Origin: Sphingomonas sp. BAUL-RG-20F-R05-02
GTDB lineage: Bacteria; Pseudomonadota; Alphaproteobacteria; Sphingomonadales; Sphingomonadaceae
Assembly: GCF_022662305.1 (NCBI RefSeq)
Contig: NZ_JAKNQH010000009.1
Coordinates: forward strand, 62,001-126,000
Length of the DNA: 64,000 nucleotides
Direction: 5' to 3'
The translations under genes were made by a program, and so were the position numbers. Positions 36,744 through 46,004 of this stretch are shown here, piece after piece (position 1 is the stretch's first letter; each line of letters opens with the position of its first letter). The notes under the pieces are model-generated. The model was not told the origin of the DNA. It searched no databases and saw only the letters and a program-made list of their open reading frames with translations.

Positions 36744-37769
36744 ATGGAAAAGGTCAGAATCGAATGCATCTCCGGGACGTCCGCGGACCGACCGGTGCTC
36801 ATGGGCTTCGCCAAGGCGCGCGAACTTCACCGCCTCAGCTACGCCGACGTCCTCGACGAGGACACCGGGCGCGGCTATCAGCGCCGCTTTAACGCGCAGC
36901 ATAGCCTCGACTTCCGACGCTACATTCAGCGACCGAGGAGCTCGACCATCCCGCTGACGTTCAACCTACGGCCGGAGGCGGCCGAGTCGTGGTCGGTGAT
37001 CCACTCAACGGACGGCCGTGTCGCGATCGAGATCGACGCACGCGCGGCGCGCGTGATGTCTCAGGTCGACTGCCAGCACCGGCTCGGCCACCTCGACGAC
37101 CTCGACGTGACCCTTCCGTTCATGGCCTATGTCGGTCTCGACGCGCGCGAGGAGATGGAGATCTTCAGCGTCATTAACGGCAAGGCCAAGGGCCTCAGCG
37201 CGAGTCTCCTCGACTTCCACGACGGGCGGCTCGCTGCCGACCTCGCCGGCGACCGGCCAGAGCTATTCATCGCGCTTCACCTCAATAATGAGCCGAGCTC
37301 ACCCTGGCACCGGCAACTCGACTTAGGCGGCGCCACTACCTCGGGCATGTCCCGTCGAGCGTCGTTGCGCACGCTGCAGAAGGCGGTAAAGCGGTTCCTG
37401 TCGCGTTCGCGCATCCTCCAGACGGAGTCCGTCGAAACCGCCGCACGGACGGTTCTCGACTACTGGACCGCGATCGCCGCCGTGCTCCACGACGCATGGA
37501 TCAAGCCCCGTCGCCACCTCATCGCCAAGGGGATTGGCGTTTACGCGTTGATGGACGTCGCCGCCGACCTTTGGCTCGAGCGCCGCGAAGACACATCGGC
37601 CGACCTACGCTATTTCACGCAGAAGCTGACCGATTTCGCGACCGAGATCGACTGGACGTCGGGAGGCGACCTCGCAGGCCTGGGAGGCGAGTCCGGTGCT
37701 AAGGCCGCCGCCGCCCACATACGGTCGGTGCGCCGCCGCCTGACAGTGAAGGCCGTCGCCAATGGCTAA
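36744..37769 (+). CDS. DGQHR-family protein with DCQHR variant
   Basis: 341 residues from the ATG at 36744. The signature is MSQVDCQHRLGHLDDL near residue 108, a DCQHR variant of DGQHR, followed by REEMEIFSVINGKAKGLS, which parallels EVEMFVDINTKQVKVQ in the 30.5-kb gene. There is no N-terminal nuclease-like domain, so it is the stand-alone form. It overlaps the radical SAM gene by 8 bp and heads a three-gene operon. DGQHR relatives such as DndB act with DNA-modification systems; whether this one does is unknown. Confidence 0.78.
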   Translation: MEKVRIECISGTSADRPVLMGFAKARELHRLSYADVLDEDTGRGYQRRFNAQHSLDFRRYIQRPRSSTIPLTFNLRPEAAESWSVIHSTDGRVAIEIDARAARVMSQVDCQHRLGHLDDLDVTLPFMAYVGLDAREEMEIFSVINGKAKGLSASLLDFHDGRLAADLAGDRPELFIALHLNNEPSSPWHRQLDLGGATTSGMSRRASLRTLQKAVKRFLSRSRILQTESVETAARTVLDYWTAIAAVLHDAWIKPRRHLIAKGIGVYALMDVAADLWLERREDTSADLRYFTQKLTDFATEIDWTSGGDLAGLGGESGAKAAAAHIRSVRRRLTVKAVANG

Positions 37770-39372
37770 CCGCAACATCCTGCTCATCGAGCCCGGCTAC
37801 AAGAACAAATACCCGCCGCTAGGGCTGATGAAGCTCGCCCAGTACCACGGCGAGCACGGCAAGCGCGATCGCGTCAGGTTCATCAAGGGCGAGGACCGCA
37901 GCGTCATGGGCGAAGCGTGGGACCGGATCTACGTCACCACGCTGTTCTCCTTCGAGTACGTCAAGATCGCGGCGACCATCGACTTCGCGCTCGAGATCGC
38001 GAACGGTCACGCGGACAAAGTATTTGTCGGCGGCATCGCCGCCTCGCTCATGCATGAGCGCTTCCTCAACGAGCCCAAGTGGGCTGGTGTGCGCTTCATC
38101 AAGGGCTTGCTGACCGGACCGCCGGCGACCGCGCTCGAGCTCGACGACTTCTCCGAAGAACTCTATGCGGACGACCTGACAGGCACTCCGATCGAGGACC
38201 TGGTCCCCGACTACTCAATCCTCGACCAGATCGAATACCGCTACCCCGTTCGGGATGCCTACTTCGCCTATTGCTCGCGCGGCTGCATCAGGAAGTGCCA
38301 CTTCTGCGGCGTGCCGAAGCTTGAAGGGGCGATGCGCGATACCGACTCCCTGACCGCGATCGTGCGGTCGATCGAGGAACGATACGGTCCCAAGAAAGAC
38401 CTTATCCTCATGGACAACAACGTCGTCGCGTCGCCACGGTTCAAGGACATCATGGCAGAGATACGGGATCTTGGCTTTACGCCGGGCGCGAAACTCCACC
38501 GCCCGGGACGCCCGCCGGTGTTGCGGCGGGTCGACTTCAACCAAGGCGTTGACGCGCGCATCCTGTGCAAGGACCCGATGTACCTGCGAGAGCTAGCCTC
38601 GATCTGTCTTCGGCCGCTGCGCATCGCGTTCGATCATCTCGGCGTGCGCAAGCCTTACGAGCAGGCAGTTCGTTACGCCGCCGAGCATGGCCTGACCGAA
38701 CTGTCAAACTACATGCTCTACAACTTCCACGACGGGCCCGAGGACCTGTTCGAGCGCATGCGCCTGAACGTCACGCTCAACGAGGAGCTGGGCATACGTG
38801 TGTGGTCCTTCCCGATGCGCTACCAGCCGACCGACCGTCCCGACCGCGGCCATGTCGGCGAGAAGTGGACGCGCTTCCAGCTGCGCTCGATGCAGATTAT
38901 CCTGCAGGCCACCCACGGTATCGTCAGTGGAGAGCCGACGTTCTTTCGTCGCGCCTACGGCGACACGTTCGCCGACTATGCTGATATTCTGGCCATGCCA
39001 CACGACCTCATCTTCAACCGCGACTGGTACGAGCACCACGACAGCAGCGGACTGCTCGACACATACAGAAACGAGTACCGCCGTCTCGACGGCTACGAGC
39101 GCCGGGAGCTGATGGAGCTGCTGTCGTCCGTCGACCCGCGCCTGTTCCCAACCCTACCAGCGCGCGCGACCACGCGCGCCGTGGCCGACATACTGCGCTT
39201 CTACGTACCGGTGCCCAAGGCCGATCTGTTCAAAATTTGGGATCGGCAGCGCGCGGCAACTCAGATCTCTCCATCCGACATCGGTGTGCCTGACGACGAG
39301 CGCGTCGAGGACGCCGGGCTCGACGCGGACGACGCAATCGTGGTCGATGAACCTCAAAGGGCCGCAGCATGA
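37762..39372 (+). CDS. Radical SAM enzyme with B12-binding-like N-terminal domain
   Basis: 536 residues. The N-terminal 150 residues form a Rossmann-like domain (NILLIEPGYKNKYPPLGLMK; KVFVGGIAASL) typical of B12-binding radical SAM proteins, but no DxHxxG cobalamin motif is seen. The iron-sulfur site is YCSRGCIRKCHFCG: cysteines at about 171, 175, 179 and 182, including the CX3CX2C triad. A second stretch RRVDFNQGVDARIL follows, normal for the family. The substrate is unknown. Its tight overlap with a DCQHR gene and a HATPase gene (ATGA) is unusual and suggests a modification or signalling role within the island. Confidence 0.85.
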   Translation: MANRNILLIEPGYKNKYPPLGLMKLAQYHGEHGKRDRVRFIKGEDRSVMGEAWDRIYVTTLFSFEYVKIAATIDFALEIANGHADKVFVGGIAASLMHERFLNEPKWAGVRFIKGLLTGPPATALELDDFSEELYADDLTGTPIEDLVPDYSILDQIEYRYPVRDAYFAYCSRGCIRKCHFCGVPKLEGAMRDTDSLTAIVRSIEERYGPKKDLILMDNNVVASPRFKDIMAEIRDLGFTPGAKLHRPGRPPVLRRVDFNQGVDARILCKDPMYLRELASICLRPLRIAFDHLGVRKPYEQAVRYAAEHGLTELSNYMLYNFHDGPEDLFERMRLNVTLNEELGIRVWSFPMRYQPTDRPDRGHVGEKWTRFQLRSMQIILQATHGIVSGEPTFFRRAYGDTFADYADILAMPHDLIFNRDWYEHHDSSGLLDTYRNEYRRLDGYERRELMELLSSVDPRLFPTLPARATTRAVADILRFYVPVPKADLFKIWDRQRAATQISPSDIGVPDDERVEDAGLDADDAIVVDEPQRAAA

Positions 39373-40943
39373 GCACAGCGCTACGCAAGACCACCCGACC
39401 GCCTGCGGGTGTGGCACCCCAGGTCGAGCAGATCGTAATCGGGAAGGACATCCTCGAGCTGGTCTCAAGCTCCATGTACGTCGACCCGATGACCGTCTAC
39501 CGCGAGTATGTCCAGAACGCGGCCGACGCGATCGACTTGGCACGCGCCGGCGGGCTGATGGAAACCGACGAGCCCGGCATTGTTGCTATAGCGTTCGACA
39601 CCCCCTCGCGCACCGTGCGCATTCGCGACAACGGGGCCGGCGTCCCATGGGACCGCTTCGTACGTACGCTTACTGGTCTCGGCGGAAGCGCCAAGCGCGG
39701 CACCCAAGCGCGCGGGTTTCGCGGCGTCGGCCGCCTCGCTGGCCTTGGCTACGCCCAAGAGTTGGTGTTCCGCTCGCGGGTGACCGGGGAGGACGAGATC
39801 TCGGAGCTGCGATGGGACTGTCGTCGCCTCAAGGCCCTGCTGCGCTCAACAGAGTTTTCGGGCGGCGTCGCGGACCTAATCACGCAAGTCGTGACGGTCG
39901 CGCAAATACCGGCCGGCGCCGAGCCGCAGCGGTTCTTTGAGGTCGAGCTGCGCGGGATCGTCCGGCTGAGGTCGGACCGGCTGATGACGCCCGCGGCCGT
40001 TGCCGAATACCTCTCGCAGGTCGCCCCTGTACCGTTCTCGCCCGAATTCAGCTTTGGAGCCGAGATCTCGTCCGCGATGCGGACCGCCATGCAGCCAGCG
40101 GACCTCCACATCCACGTGAACGGAAGCGAGACGCCGCTTTACCGGCCGCACCGCAACACGTTCGACGCGGGCGGAGGCCGGATGCTGGCGTACGAAGGCG
40201 TCGAGATCAGGCAAGTTCCCGATATGGATGGCGCGCCTGCCGCGCTCGCCTGGGTCCTTCACCACCCCTACGAGGGCGCGATTCCAGTCGTCAACCTCGT
40301 AAAGGGGCTGCGGCTGCGGTCGGGCGACGTGCAGGTCGGCGGCAGCGCCGTGCTCGAGGAACTGTTCGCCGAGCAGCGGTTCAATGCCTGGTCGGTCGGT
40401 GAAGTGCACGTTCTTGACCGCCGGATCGTGCCAAATGGCCGACGCGACGACTTCGAGCAGAACGCGCACTTGAATAACTTAATCAACCAGCTTGCGCCGC
40501 TCGGGCGTGAAATCTCACGACGGTGCCGTTCGAACTCAATTAGAAGGAATTGGGTGCGTCGGTTTCAGCTCGGCGAGGCCGCCGTGCAGGAGACCATCGA
40601 TGCGCTGGCGCAGGGATCGATCGGCGCGGCCGAGCGCAACAGCGCTGCCGGTTCGGCGTCCATTACCATCGCCGAGCTGGACCGCATCGCCTCGATGCCT
40701 CTCCTTGCCGGAGAGGAGGGCGACGCACTCGCCAAAGCTGCAAAAGCGCTGCGCTCGGCCCTTGACGCGAACGCCGCACCGCGCGCCTCCGATGATTCAC
40801 CGCTCGCCGCGCTGCCCCCGACAGAACGAGCGGGCTACGAGCGGATGTTTGAGCTCATCTACGAGTGCTCGGTCAACCGCGTGGCGGCGCGCAAACTGAT
40901 CGACCGGATCACAGCGAAAGTGACGGCGGCGACCGACAACTAG
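39369..40943 (+). CDS. GHKL/Hsp90-like ATPase (copy B)
   Basis: 524 residues, paralogue of the HATPase at 32919-34472. N-box YREYVQNAADAIDLA (Asn 50), G1 RIRDNGAGVP (about 86-92) and lid GFRGVGRLAG (about 117-125) are intact. A second shared stretch is VPNGRRDDFEQNAHLNNL, matching VPNARRDTFEEDASW in copy A. Unlike copy A it has no nuclease partner; it ends the DCQHR/radical SAM operon and overlaps the radical SAM stop by 4 bp. Role unknown; likely an ATP-driven partner protein. Confidence 0.85.
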   Translation: MSTALRKTTRPPAGVAPQVEQIVIGKDILELVSSSMYVDPMTVYREYVQNAADAIDLARAGGLMETDEPGIVAIAFDTPSRTVRIRDNGAGVPWDRFVRTLTGLGGSAKRGTQARGFRGVGRLAGLGYAQELVFRSRVTGEDEISELRWDCRRLKALLRSTEFSGGVADLITQVVTVAQIPAGAEPQRFFEVELRGIVRLRSDRLMTPAAVAEYLSQVAPVPFSPEFSFGAEISSAMRTAMQPADLHIHVNGSETPLYRPHRNTFDAGGGRMLAYEGVEIRQVPDMDGAPAALAWVLHHPYEGAIPVVNLVKGLRLRSGDVQVGGSAVLEELFAEQRFNAWSVGEVHVLDRRIVPNGRRDDFEQNAHLNNLINQLAPLGREISRRCRSNSIRRNWVRRFQLGEAAVQETIDALAQGSIGAAERNSAAGSASITIAELDRIASMPLLAGEEGDALAKAAKALRSALDANAAPRASDDSPLAALPPTERAGYERMFELIYECSVNRVAARKLIDRITAKVTAATDN

Positions 40944-40972
40944 GCTTGGCGGCGGCGATGACCAACTCCTCA

Positions 40973-41167
40973 ATGCCGTCGGCGACCGCATTAGGTCGCC
41001 GCGCGAGCCGGACTACTTATAGAGTCCGCGTTCGCAGCAGCGACCGGCCTGAGCCAGAAGTACGTCTTAATGCTCGAGCGGGGCGTGCAGAACCTCAACC
41101 TCAGGTAAATCTCCCGGACCGCGGTCGCGTTCGGCATGACGATGTCGCAACTGCTGAAGGGATCGAG
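40973..41167 (+). pseudogene. Decayed XRE-family regulator
   Basis: Remains of a HTH gene. One frame reads ARAGLLIESAFAAATGLSQK and then YVLMLERGVQNLNLR, a normal XRE helix-turn-helix, then a TAA stop, and the same frame continues ISRTAVAFGMTMSQLLKG, the usual end of that domain. Upstream the frame is also broken by a TAG, and the ATG at 40973 lies in another frame. It therefore appears inactivated by a stop and a frameshift. Confidence 0.65.
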
Positions 41168-41367
41168 GCGGACCCCGCGACACGCGACATCAGGCCTTAC
41201 AGGCGGCAGGCGACGGCTAGGACGCGTCGGGACTATCACTGGAGCTGCTGCAGGCATCGCATCCCCGGCCGGTGTCACCGGTCGGCAACATCTGCCGTAT
41301 CGGGGTTCGCGGCACCGGCCTGATGGCGACCCCTACCGTCCTAAGGCGGACCACCTATCTCCGTCCC

Positions 41368-42237
41368 ATGAGCAAGAGCGACCCGCTGCTGCCGTACAAG
41401 GGCAGCATCATCAAGGAGATGTATCTCCACACCGCGGACGAGAACTACGTCGTCGCGCGGTGGGCGCACGACAACCGGCTATACACCGACTTCTTCTGGA
41501 ACTCAGTCCACGCGCTCGAGAAGTACATGAAGGCCATGCTCCTCTTCAACGGCCATCCGGTGAAGGGCCACAGCCACGGCCTGACCGGGCTCTACGCGGA
41601 AGTCGTGAAGGTCGCGGGCAAGCTGCTGCCGCCATTGCTTACGCGCCCCGCGAACCTCAACATCCACCACTGGGTGGACCTCAAGCCGGAGGAGTTCCTG
41701 GAGCGGCTCGATGGCAACGGCAACGCCGACAACCGCTACCTGACCTACGGCTACGCCCAGCACGCGTGGTACGTCCACATGGTCGACACCATGGTCTGGT
41801 CGATCCGCAGGCTGGCGCTTCCGCTGGACGACTCGATCGTGCCCCGCAGCCAGCTCGCCACCGCCCCCACTCACCGCGAGGTACTCGAGCGGCAGCCGAC
41901 CTACTCGAACCACCTGTCGCTGCCGCTCGAGCAGATCATCGGCGGTGGCGACGGCGACGCCCGCCGCGCGCTGCTCAACAACAACTGCGCGTTCGCCCCG
42001 GACGACTTCGTACACGAGCCCCGGGCCTCGGGGACGGCGGGACGGAACCCGGTGCTGCTGCGAAGGATACTCCATCCGCTCCGAAGCGATCAGGCCGATG
42101 GCGCGCGCCACGGTTACGAGCTGGCCAGCTGGCTGCTATCGAGCACGAAGCAGTCGAAGCCCGTCCGCGAGGAGATCCAGGACGCGATGAGGGACGCACT
42201 GGCGAAGCACCCCGGCATCGACAAGCCGAAACCCTGA
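41368..42237 (+). CDS. HEPN-domain-like protein
   Basis: 289 residues from the ATG at 41368. The N-terminal third contains FFWNSVHALEKYMKAMLL, NGHPVKGHSHGLTGLYAEV, the pattern of HEPN proteins (A-x2-E-K-Y-x-K-A...K-x-H-x-L). HEPN domains are found in toxin, abortive-infection and RNase proteins; a clean R-x4-6-H catalytic motif is not obvious. The C-terminal 150 residues are unrecognised. It lies on the same strand as the DCQHR operon, after the decayed regulator. Confidence 0.65.
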   Translation: MSKSDPLLPYKGSIIKEMYLHTADENYVVARWAHDNRLYTDFFWNSVHALEKYMKAMLLFNGHPVKGHSHGLTGLYAEVVKVAGKLLPPLLTRPANLNIHHWVDLKPEEFLERLDGNGNADNRYLTYGYAQHAWYVHMVDTMVWSIRRLALPLDDSIVPRSQLATAPTHREVLERQPTYSNHLSLPLEQIIGGGDGDARRALLNNNCAFAPDDFVHEPRASGTAGRNPVLLRRILHPLRSDQADGARHGYELASWLLSSTKQSKPVREEIQDAMRDALAKHPGIDKPKP

Positions 42238-42564
42238 CTGAGAAAGGGACGTCCGATGGGACGCCCGTCGGGGGATGCATCGCCACCGCGGTGGGACACG
42301 CGCAGCCGCGGCGGGCGGGACGTTAGCACTGTCGACGCCAACCATCTCCGTTAACCCCAGCATCCGCAGCGCCAGCGGATTGTACGAGCGAGATACGGAC
42401 CGCGACGATCGGGCACCGCCCCTCTGGCGTGCCGACGCGTGTGCGACGACCCGGTCAGCGCGCTTGCGACAGGCTGGCTTCCCGACGGCGCTTGCGTCGC
42501 GTCGCCGGGCGGTGCCAGTAGTCGCCTGCCGCCCCTACCCCGGGGCACCGGAGCGGACCGACCC
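42238..42564. other. Intergenic stretch without recognised features
   Basis: GC-rich, no supported gene or RNA. It presumably carries the promoter for the 465-residue protein. Confidence 0.35.
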
Positions 42565-43962
42565 ATGACCAAGTTCTTCGACGACCGTACAATGATCCCC
42601 GCAGGCAGCCTGCGCGGGCCCCGCGTCTACTCGACGGATCTGCTTCCCGAGCTGTTCGACCCGACCGACCCGGACGGCAGCGTGCTGACGGCCGCGCGCG
42701 CGCTCAAGGTCAAGATGCTGTCGCGCGGCCTGGTGACCCTCAACGGCGCCTACCTCGCGAGCCCAATGGGCGTGCTGCTGCTACGCGCCTACCCCGACCT
42801 ACTCGACGGCCCCTCCATCCTGCCGGCCATCCTGTCCGACAAGGACGGACTCGGCGACCTCGTCAGCGGATCGACGGAATCCTATCAGGCGGTCGGCGTC
42901 TCGGAAGCGGAGCTCGCCACCCACATCGCGGAGGTCGAGGGCAGGATCCGCCAGGTAATGCCCTGGGAGGTCGCCGACGTGTCCGAGCGATACCGCGCCC
43001 GCCTGATCGAGGGACTGTCGAGCGGCACGTCGCTGATCCACCGCGAGCTGTCGGCGACCGGCGCCTACGACGCCGCCCGCCAGCAAGCGCTGCTGGAGGC
43101 GGTCGCCGCCCTGGACCTCGGACGGAGCGCCAATCTGCGCGAGCTGATCGCGGAGGACGTACCGGTCCCATTGCAGACGCTGCTCCAGCGCTACGCGACC
43201 GCCTGCTACCACGGCATAGGCACGGGCGTCGTCCAGTGCGAGACCGGTGCCGACCTGAGTCCCCTCTCGCGTTTCAAGGCGGCCGACATGATCCTCACTG
43301 ACCGCGACGCCACGCCCGCCCGGCTGAGCGAGGAGACGATCTTCATCCGATACTTCATGGCCAGGGCGCTGGCGACGATCCAGGCGAGGTTCGCGTTCGA
43401 GACGGCGGTGATCGACGACATTCCCTTCGGGAGCGTGCACAGGCTCTCCGGGGCGTTGGCGGAGAGCGGCTTCCAGGACCGCTACGAGACAGTGCTCGAG
43501 GCGTTCTCCGCCGTGACGGCGATCGCCGATCCCGGGGAGGCGCTTGAGAATTTCGCCGACGCCTCGGTGGCCAGCGCCGCCGTCGAGCTGACGGCCATGT
43601 TCGAGAAGGCCATCGTCGACGAGATCCCGAACTACAGCACCCGCGAGCACCTGACGCAGCGGAAGGAGATGATCGCATCCGGATCCGACGTCCTGCTGGA
43701 GGGCGTCAACGCCACCCCGATCGGCAACTTCGTCGCGCTCGCGAAGACCATGCGCAGTGCGGCCAAGGCTCTGGGCGGCGGCGTGGAGACCATCCGGACG
43801 CGCAGCCACGACAAGGCGCTCGCCTCCGCAGACGAGCGTCGCCGAGAGGACGTCTACGAGATCGTCAAGGGTCTCGGGGTCTCGGGCCTCAAGAAGGCGT
43901 CGCTCCTCGAGGGCATAGCCGCGATGACGGAAATCCAGGGCGTCGCCACGAGGCGCGCCTAG
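42565..43962 (+). CDS. Unknown 465-residue protein of the island
   Basis: ATG at 42565 with GGAG about 11 nt upstream. The protein is soluble-looking and mostly helical, with Leu/Ala/Glu-rich stretches (ELATHIAEVEGRIRQVMPWE; LQTLLQRYATACYHGIGTG) and no membrane segment, signal peptide or motif I can name. It ends 1 bp before the convergent gene on the other strand. Codon use is like its neighbours. Island position suggests a conflict role, but nothing in the sequence proves it. Confidence 0.6.
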   Translation: MTKFFDDRTMIPAGSLRGPRVYSTDLLPELFDPTDPDGSVLTAARALKVKMLSRGLVTLNGAYLASPMGVLLLRAYPDLLDGPSILPAILSDKDGLGDLVSGSTESYQAVGVSEAELATHIAEVEGRIRQVMPWEVADVSERYRARLIEGLSSGTSLIHRELSATGAYDAARQQALLEAVAALDLGRSANLRELIAEDVPVPLQTLLQRYATACYHGIGTGVVQCETGADLSPLSRFKAADMILTDRDATPARLSEETIFIRYFMARALATIQARFAFETAVIDDIPFGSVHRLSGALAESGFQDRYETVLEAFSAVTAIADPGEALENFADASVASAAVELTAMFEKAIVDEIPNYSTREHLTQRKEMIASGSDVLLEGVNATPIGNFVALAKTMRSAAKALGGGVETIRTRSHDKALASADERRREDVYEIVKGLGVSGLKKASLLEGIAAMTEIQGVATRRA

Positions 43963-43963
43963 C

Positions 43964-44230
43964 TCAGTCGGCCAGACGGGCCCTCACCGAGGCGGGCGCC
44001 ACCGCCTCGAGCCCGCGGCGGCTCGTGACCCAGAGCACGAAGGCGTCGCGGTAGCTGGAGGTGCGGCCGGTCCGCCGGTCCGCGCCTTCGACGGCATCGC
44101 CCACGCCGAGCGGCGCCTGGCCGGTCGACCGCTCGAACTCGCGGCGGAGCCGCGGCGTGCGCCACGCGTCGTCGATCGCGACCGTCCAACCGGTACCGCC
44201 AGCGCCCGCTCGTTCCGAAGGTGAGCTCAT
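43964..44230 (-). CDS. Unknown 88-residue protein
   Basis: ATG at 44230 with GGAG 6 nt upstream; it reads MSSPSERAGAGGTGWTVAID, then WRTPRLRREFERSTGQAP. Basic and without recognisable domains. It converges on the preceding unknown gene with a 1-bp gap. A TTGACA-like -35 occurs shortly upstream on its strand. Confidence 0.5.
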   Translation of the reverse strand: MSSPSERAGAGGTGWTVAIDDAWRTPRLRREFERSTGQAPLGVGDAVEGADRRTGRTSSYRDAFVLWVTSRRGLEAVAPASVRARLAD

Positions 44231-44289
44231 GTACAACTCCACGTTCCCGATTTGATCTCTCGACGCACCATTGTCAAGGGCAGGCCGCC

Positions 44290-44504
44290 TCAACGCGCCA
44301 ATCTCACCGACTGCGATCTGACCGGAACGTCCGACGCCGACCAACGGGCCATCCGGGCGCGCCCGCCGTCGTCGAGGACGTACAGCCCCAGGTCGAAGCC
44401 CACAGCCTCGCCATCGGCGACCGGAACGTCGCACGAGTACGAGACGGAAAGCCTGACGGGGGCGCCGAGCTCCGTCCACTGGTCCTGCGCCGGAATGGCG
44501 TTAG
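44290..44504 (-). pseudogene. Coding-like fragment lacking a start codon
   Basis: A minus-strand frame with strongly protein-like content: NAIPAQDQWTELGAPVRLSV, then ADGEAVGFDLGLYVLDDG, ending at TGA 44290-44292. An in-frame stop lies just upstream and no ATG, GTG or TTG precedes the conserved-looking part. The FDL-x3-VLDD pattern faintly recalls TerD-like stress domains. It is probably the 3' remnant of a gene or a frameshifted copy. Confidence 0.35.
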
Positions 44505-44555
44505 CTACCGACGCTGAGCACGCCGAGGACGGCCGCCTACGTCAGGTTCTCGCCC

Positions 44556-44576
44556 GAAAGCGATTCTTTCGCTTTC
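44556..44576. repeat. Hairpin GAAAGCGA-N5-TCGCTTTC
   Basis: Perfect 8-bp inverted repeat with a 5-nt loop, about 140 bp beyond the HipA stop. It could be a weak terminator for hipBA. The remainder of 44505-44717 shows nothing recognisable. Confidence 0.4.
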
Positions 44577-44717
44577 CGCCAGCGATCCGGCATTTTCGGC
44601 CGCCGCCGACTGCTGAATGAACGGCGACTATCGGCTTCGCGGCGCTCCAGACCGGACGTGCGGCAATCCACCCGTTTTACGAATAAGCGGACGGTTTTTT
44701 GGGTCGCTGCCATCGCC

Positions 44718-46004
44718 TCAAACCAGCACCCTTTGGGCCGCCGCGCGCTCCTCATGCTCGAACGCCTCGGCAAAGCTGTCCAGATCGGTATTGGTCATAC
44801 CGAGCGCACGTCCCTCTTCCTGCCACCCCGCGACGGCCTGCTCGACCTGCGCGAGCATCTCCTGCGCGCGCAGCAGGGTAATGCGAAAGTACGGCAGCAC
44901 CGACATCAGGGCATCGATGGTTGCCTCTGGTCCAACCTCTTCCGAGACCCAGGTCTTTAACTCGCGCAGTCGCTCGGGGAACGGGTTGATGTCGAAGGCT
45001 GGCGCCAGCCGCCACAGGCCACGATCGACGTGCAGGAAGCCGTGGTTCATTAGATGATCGTCGACATTCGTAATCAGGATCGAAAAGGCGATCCTGCGCC
45101 ATAGCTCCTCGATGTCGGCGGTCGGAGCGCTCCCGTTCACACGAAGCGCATCGACGATCTCGGTATAGGCATGCTCCTGCGCGTCGCCAGGCTCCGCCCC
45201 GATCATCGTCGCGGCCGAGACGTACATGAGCCGCCCGCCCCCCGCGGGGCGATCGAACCGACGGATCAGCGCGATCGAGTCGCCATCGCTGTCGATCAGC
45301 CGGGCGTCGGCGGCGTCGATCCCGGCGCGACGGGCTAGCCGCATCGCCAGCACCTCCCCTCGCGTAACCGAGCGCTCGTCGGCGACGCTTGGAAACTTGC
45401 CGATCGACAAGCGCCCCTCGTCATCGACGACGGTGCATTTGGGGCGCAGGCCGCCAAGCGATGTGCCGCGACCGCGCAAATAGGCGAGATCGGCTGCGGT
45501 CTCGGTATTGGTCTCAACCGCGCGACTGGCGGCCAGGAGGTGACCCAACTCGATGAGGGGCGGCGTGGTGCGGCGACCATCCTCGGTCGCGCGCTGAGCA
45601 GTCCCTTGTTCGTCGACGAGACGCAGCGCCCCCACCCGGCTGACATCGTCCACCGCCAACAGATAATCGAGGCCATTCAGCGCTCGAGCATCGACCTCCT
45701 CACCGCGGCGGCGGGCATCCTGCCGCCGCTTGGCATGGTCGCGCTGAATGACGCGCTTGCCCCAGCCGTCTGGCTCGGTGTCCGCGATCGCGGCATGGAA
45801 AACAGAACCGGTGCCCACCTTGCGGTGGAATTGTGGGCCGGCAACGAGCGGCAGCGCGGGCTCGAGAGCGAAGCGGTCGGGATCGGCGAGCCAGCCGGCA
45901 TCATATTCGAAGCCTGCGCTCTCCCGGCTCCCCTGCTGATTGTAATGCAGCAATCCCACGCCGCGGGCTTCGTCGCCGATCTGAATGCCAATCGTCCGCC
46001 TCAC
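44718..46004 (-). CDS. hipA: HipA-type toxin kinase
   Basis: 428 residues. Protein Ser/Thr kinase of the HipA toxin family, which in characterised members phosphorylates glutamyl-tRNA synthetase. Features include RGRGTSLGGLRPKCTVVDD (Gly-rich, lysine-containing nucleotide site), IALIRRFDRPAGG, the catalytic block ITNVDDHLMNHGF (D-H-x2-N) and AFDINPFP, the metal-binding DxN. All seem intact, so an active kinase is expected. Its ATG overlaps the hipB stop by 4 bp, the usual antitoxin-first arrangement. Confidence 0.92.
   Translation of the reverse strand: MRRTIGIQIGDEARGVGLLHYNQQGSRESAGFEYDAGWLADPDRFALEPALPLVAGPQFHRKVGTGSVFHAAIADTEPDGWGKRVIQRDHAKRRQDARRRGEEVDARALNGLDYLLAVDDVSRVGALRLVDEQGTAQRATEDGRRTTPPLIELGHLLAASRAVETNTETAADLAYLRGRGTSLGGLRPKCTVVDDEGRLSIGKFPSVADERSVTRGEVLAMRLARRAGIDAADARLIDSDGDSIALIRRFDRPAGGGRLMYVSAATMIGAEPGDAQEHAYTEIVDALRVNGSAPTADIEELWRRIAFSILITNVDDHLMNHGFLHVDRGLWRLAPAFDINPFPERLRELKTWVSEEVGPEATIDALMSVLPYFRITLLRAQEMLAQVEQAVAGWQEEGRALGMTNTDLDSFAEAFEHEERAAAQRVLV

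Noticed and set aside
36744..40943. Known Dnd phosphorothioation cluster
   Set aside because: No DndA/C/D/E-like genes are present; only the DGQHR-type domain is shared.
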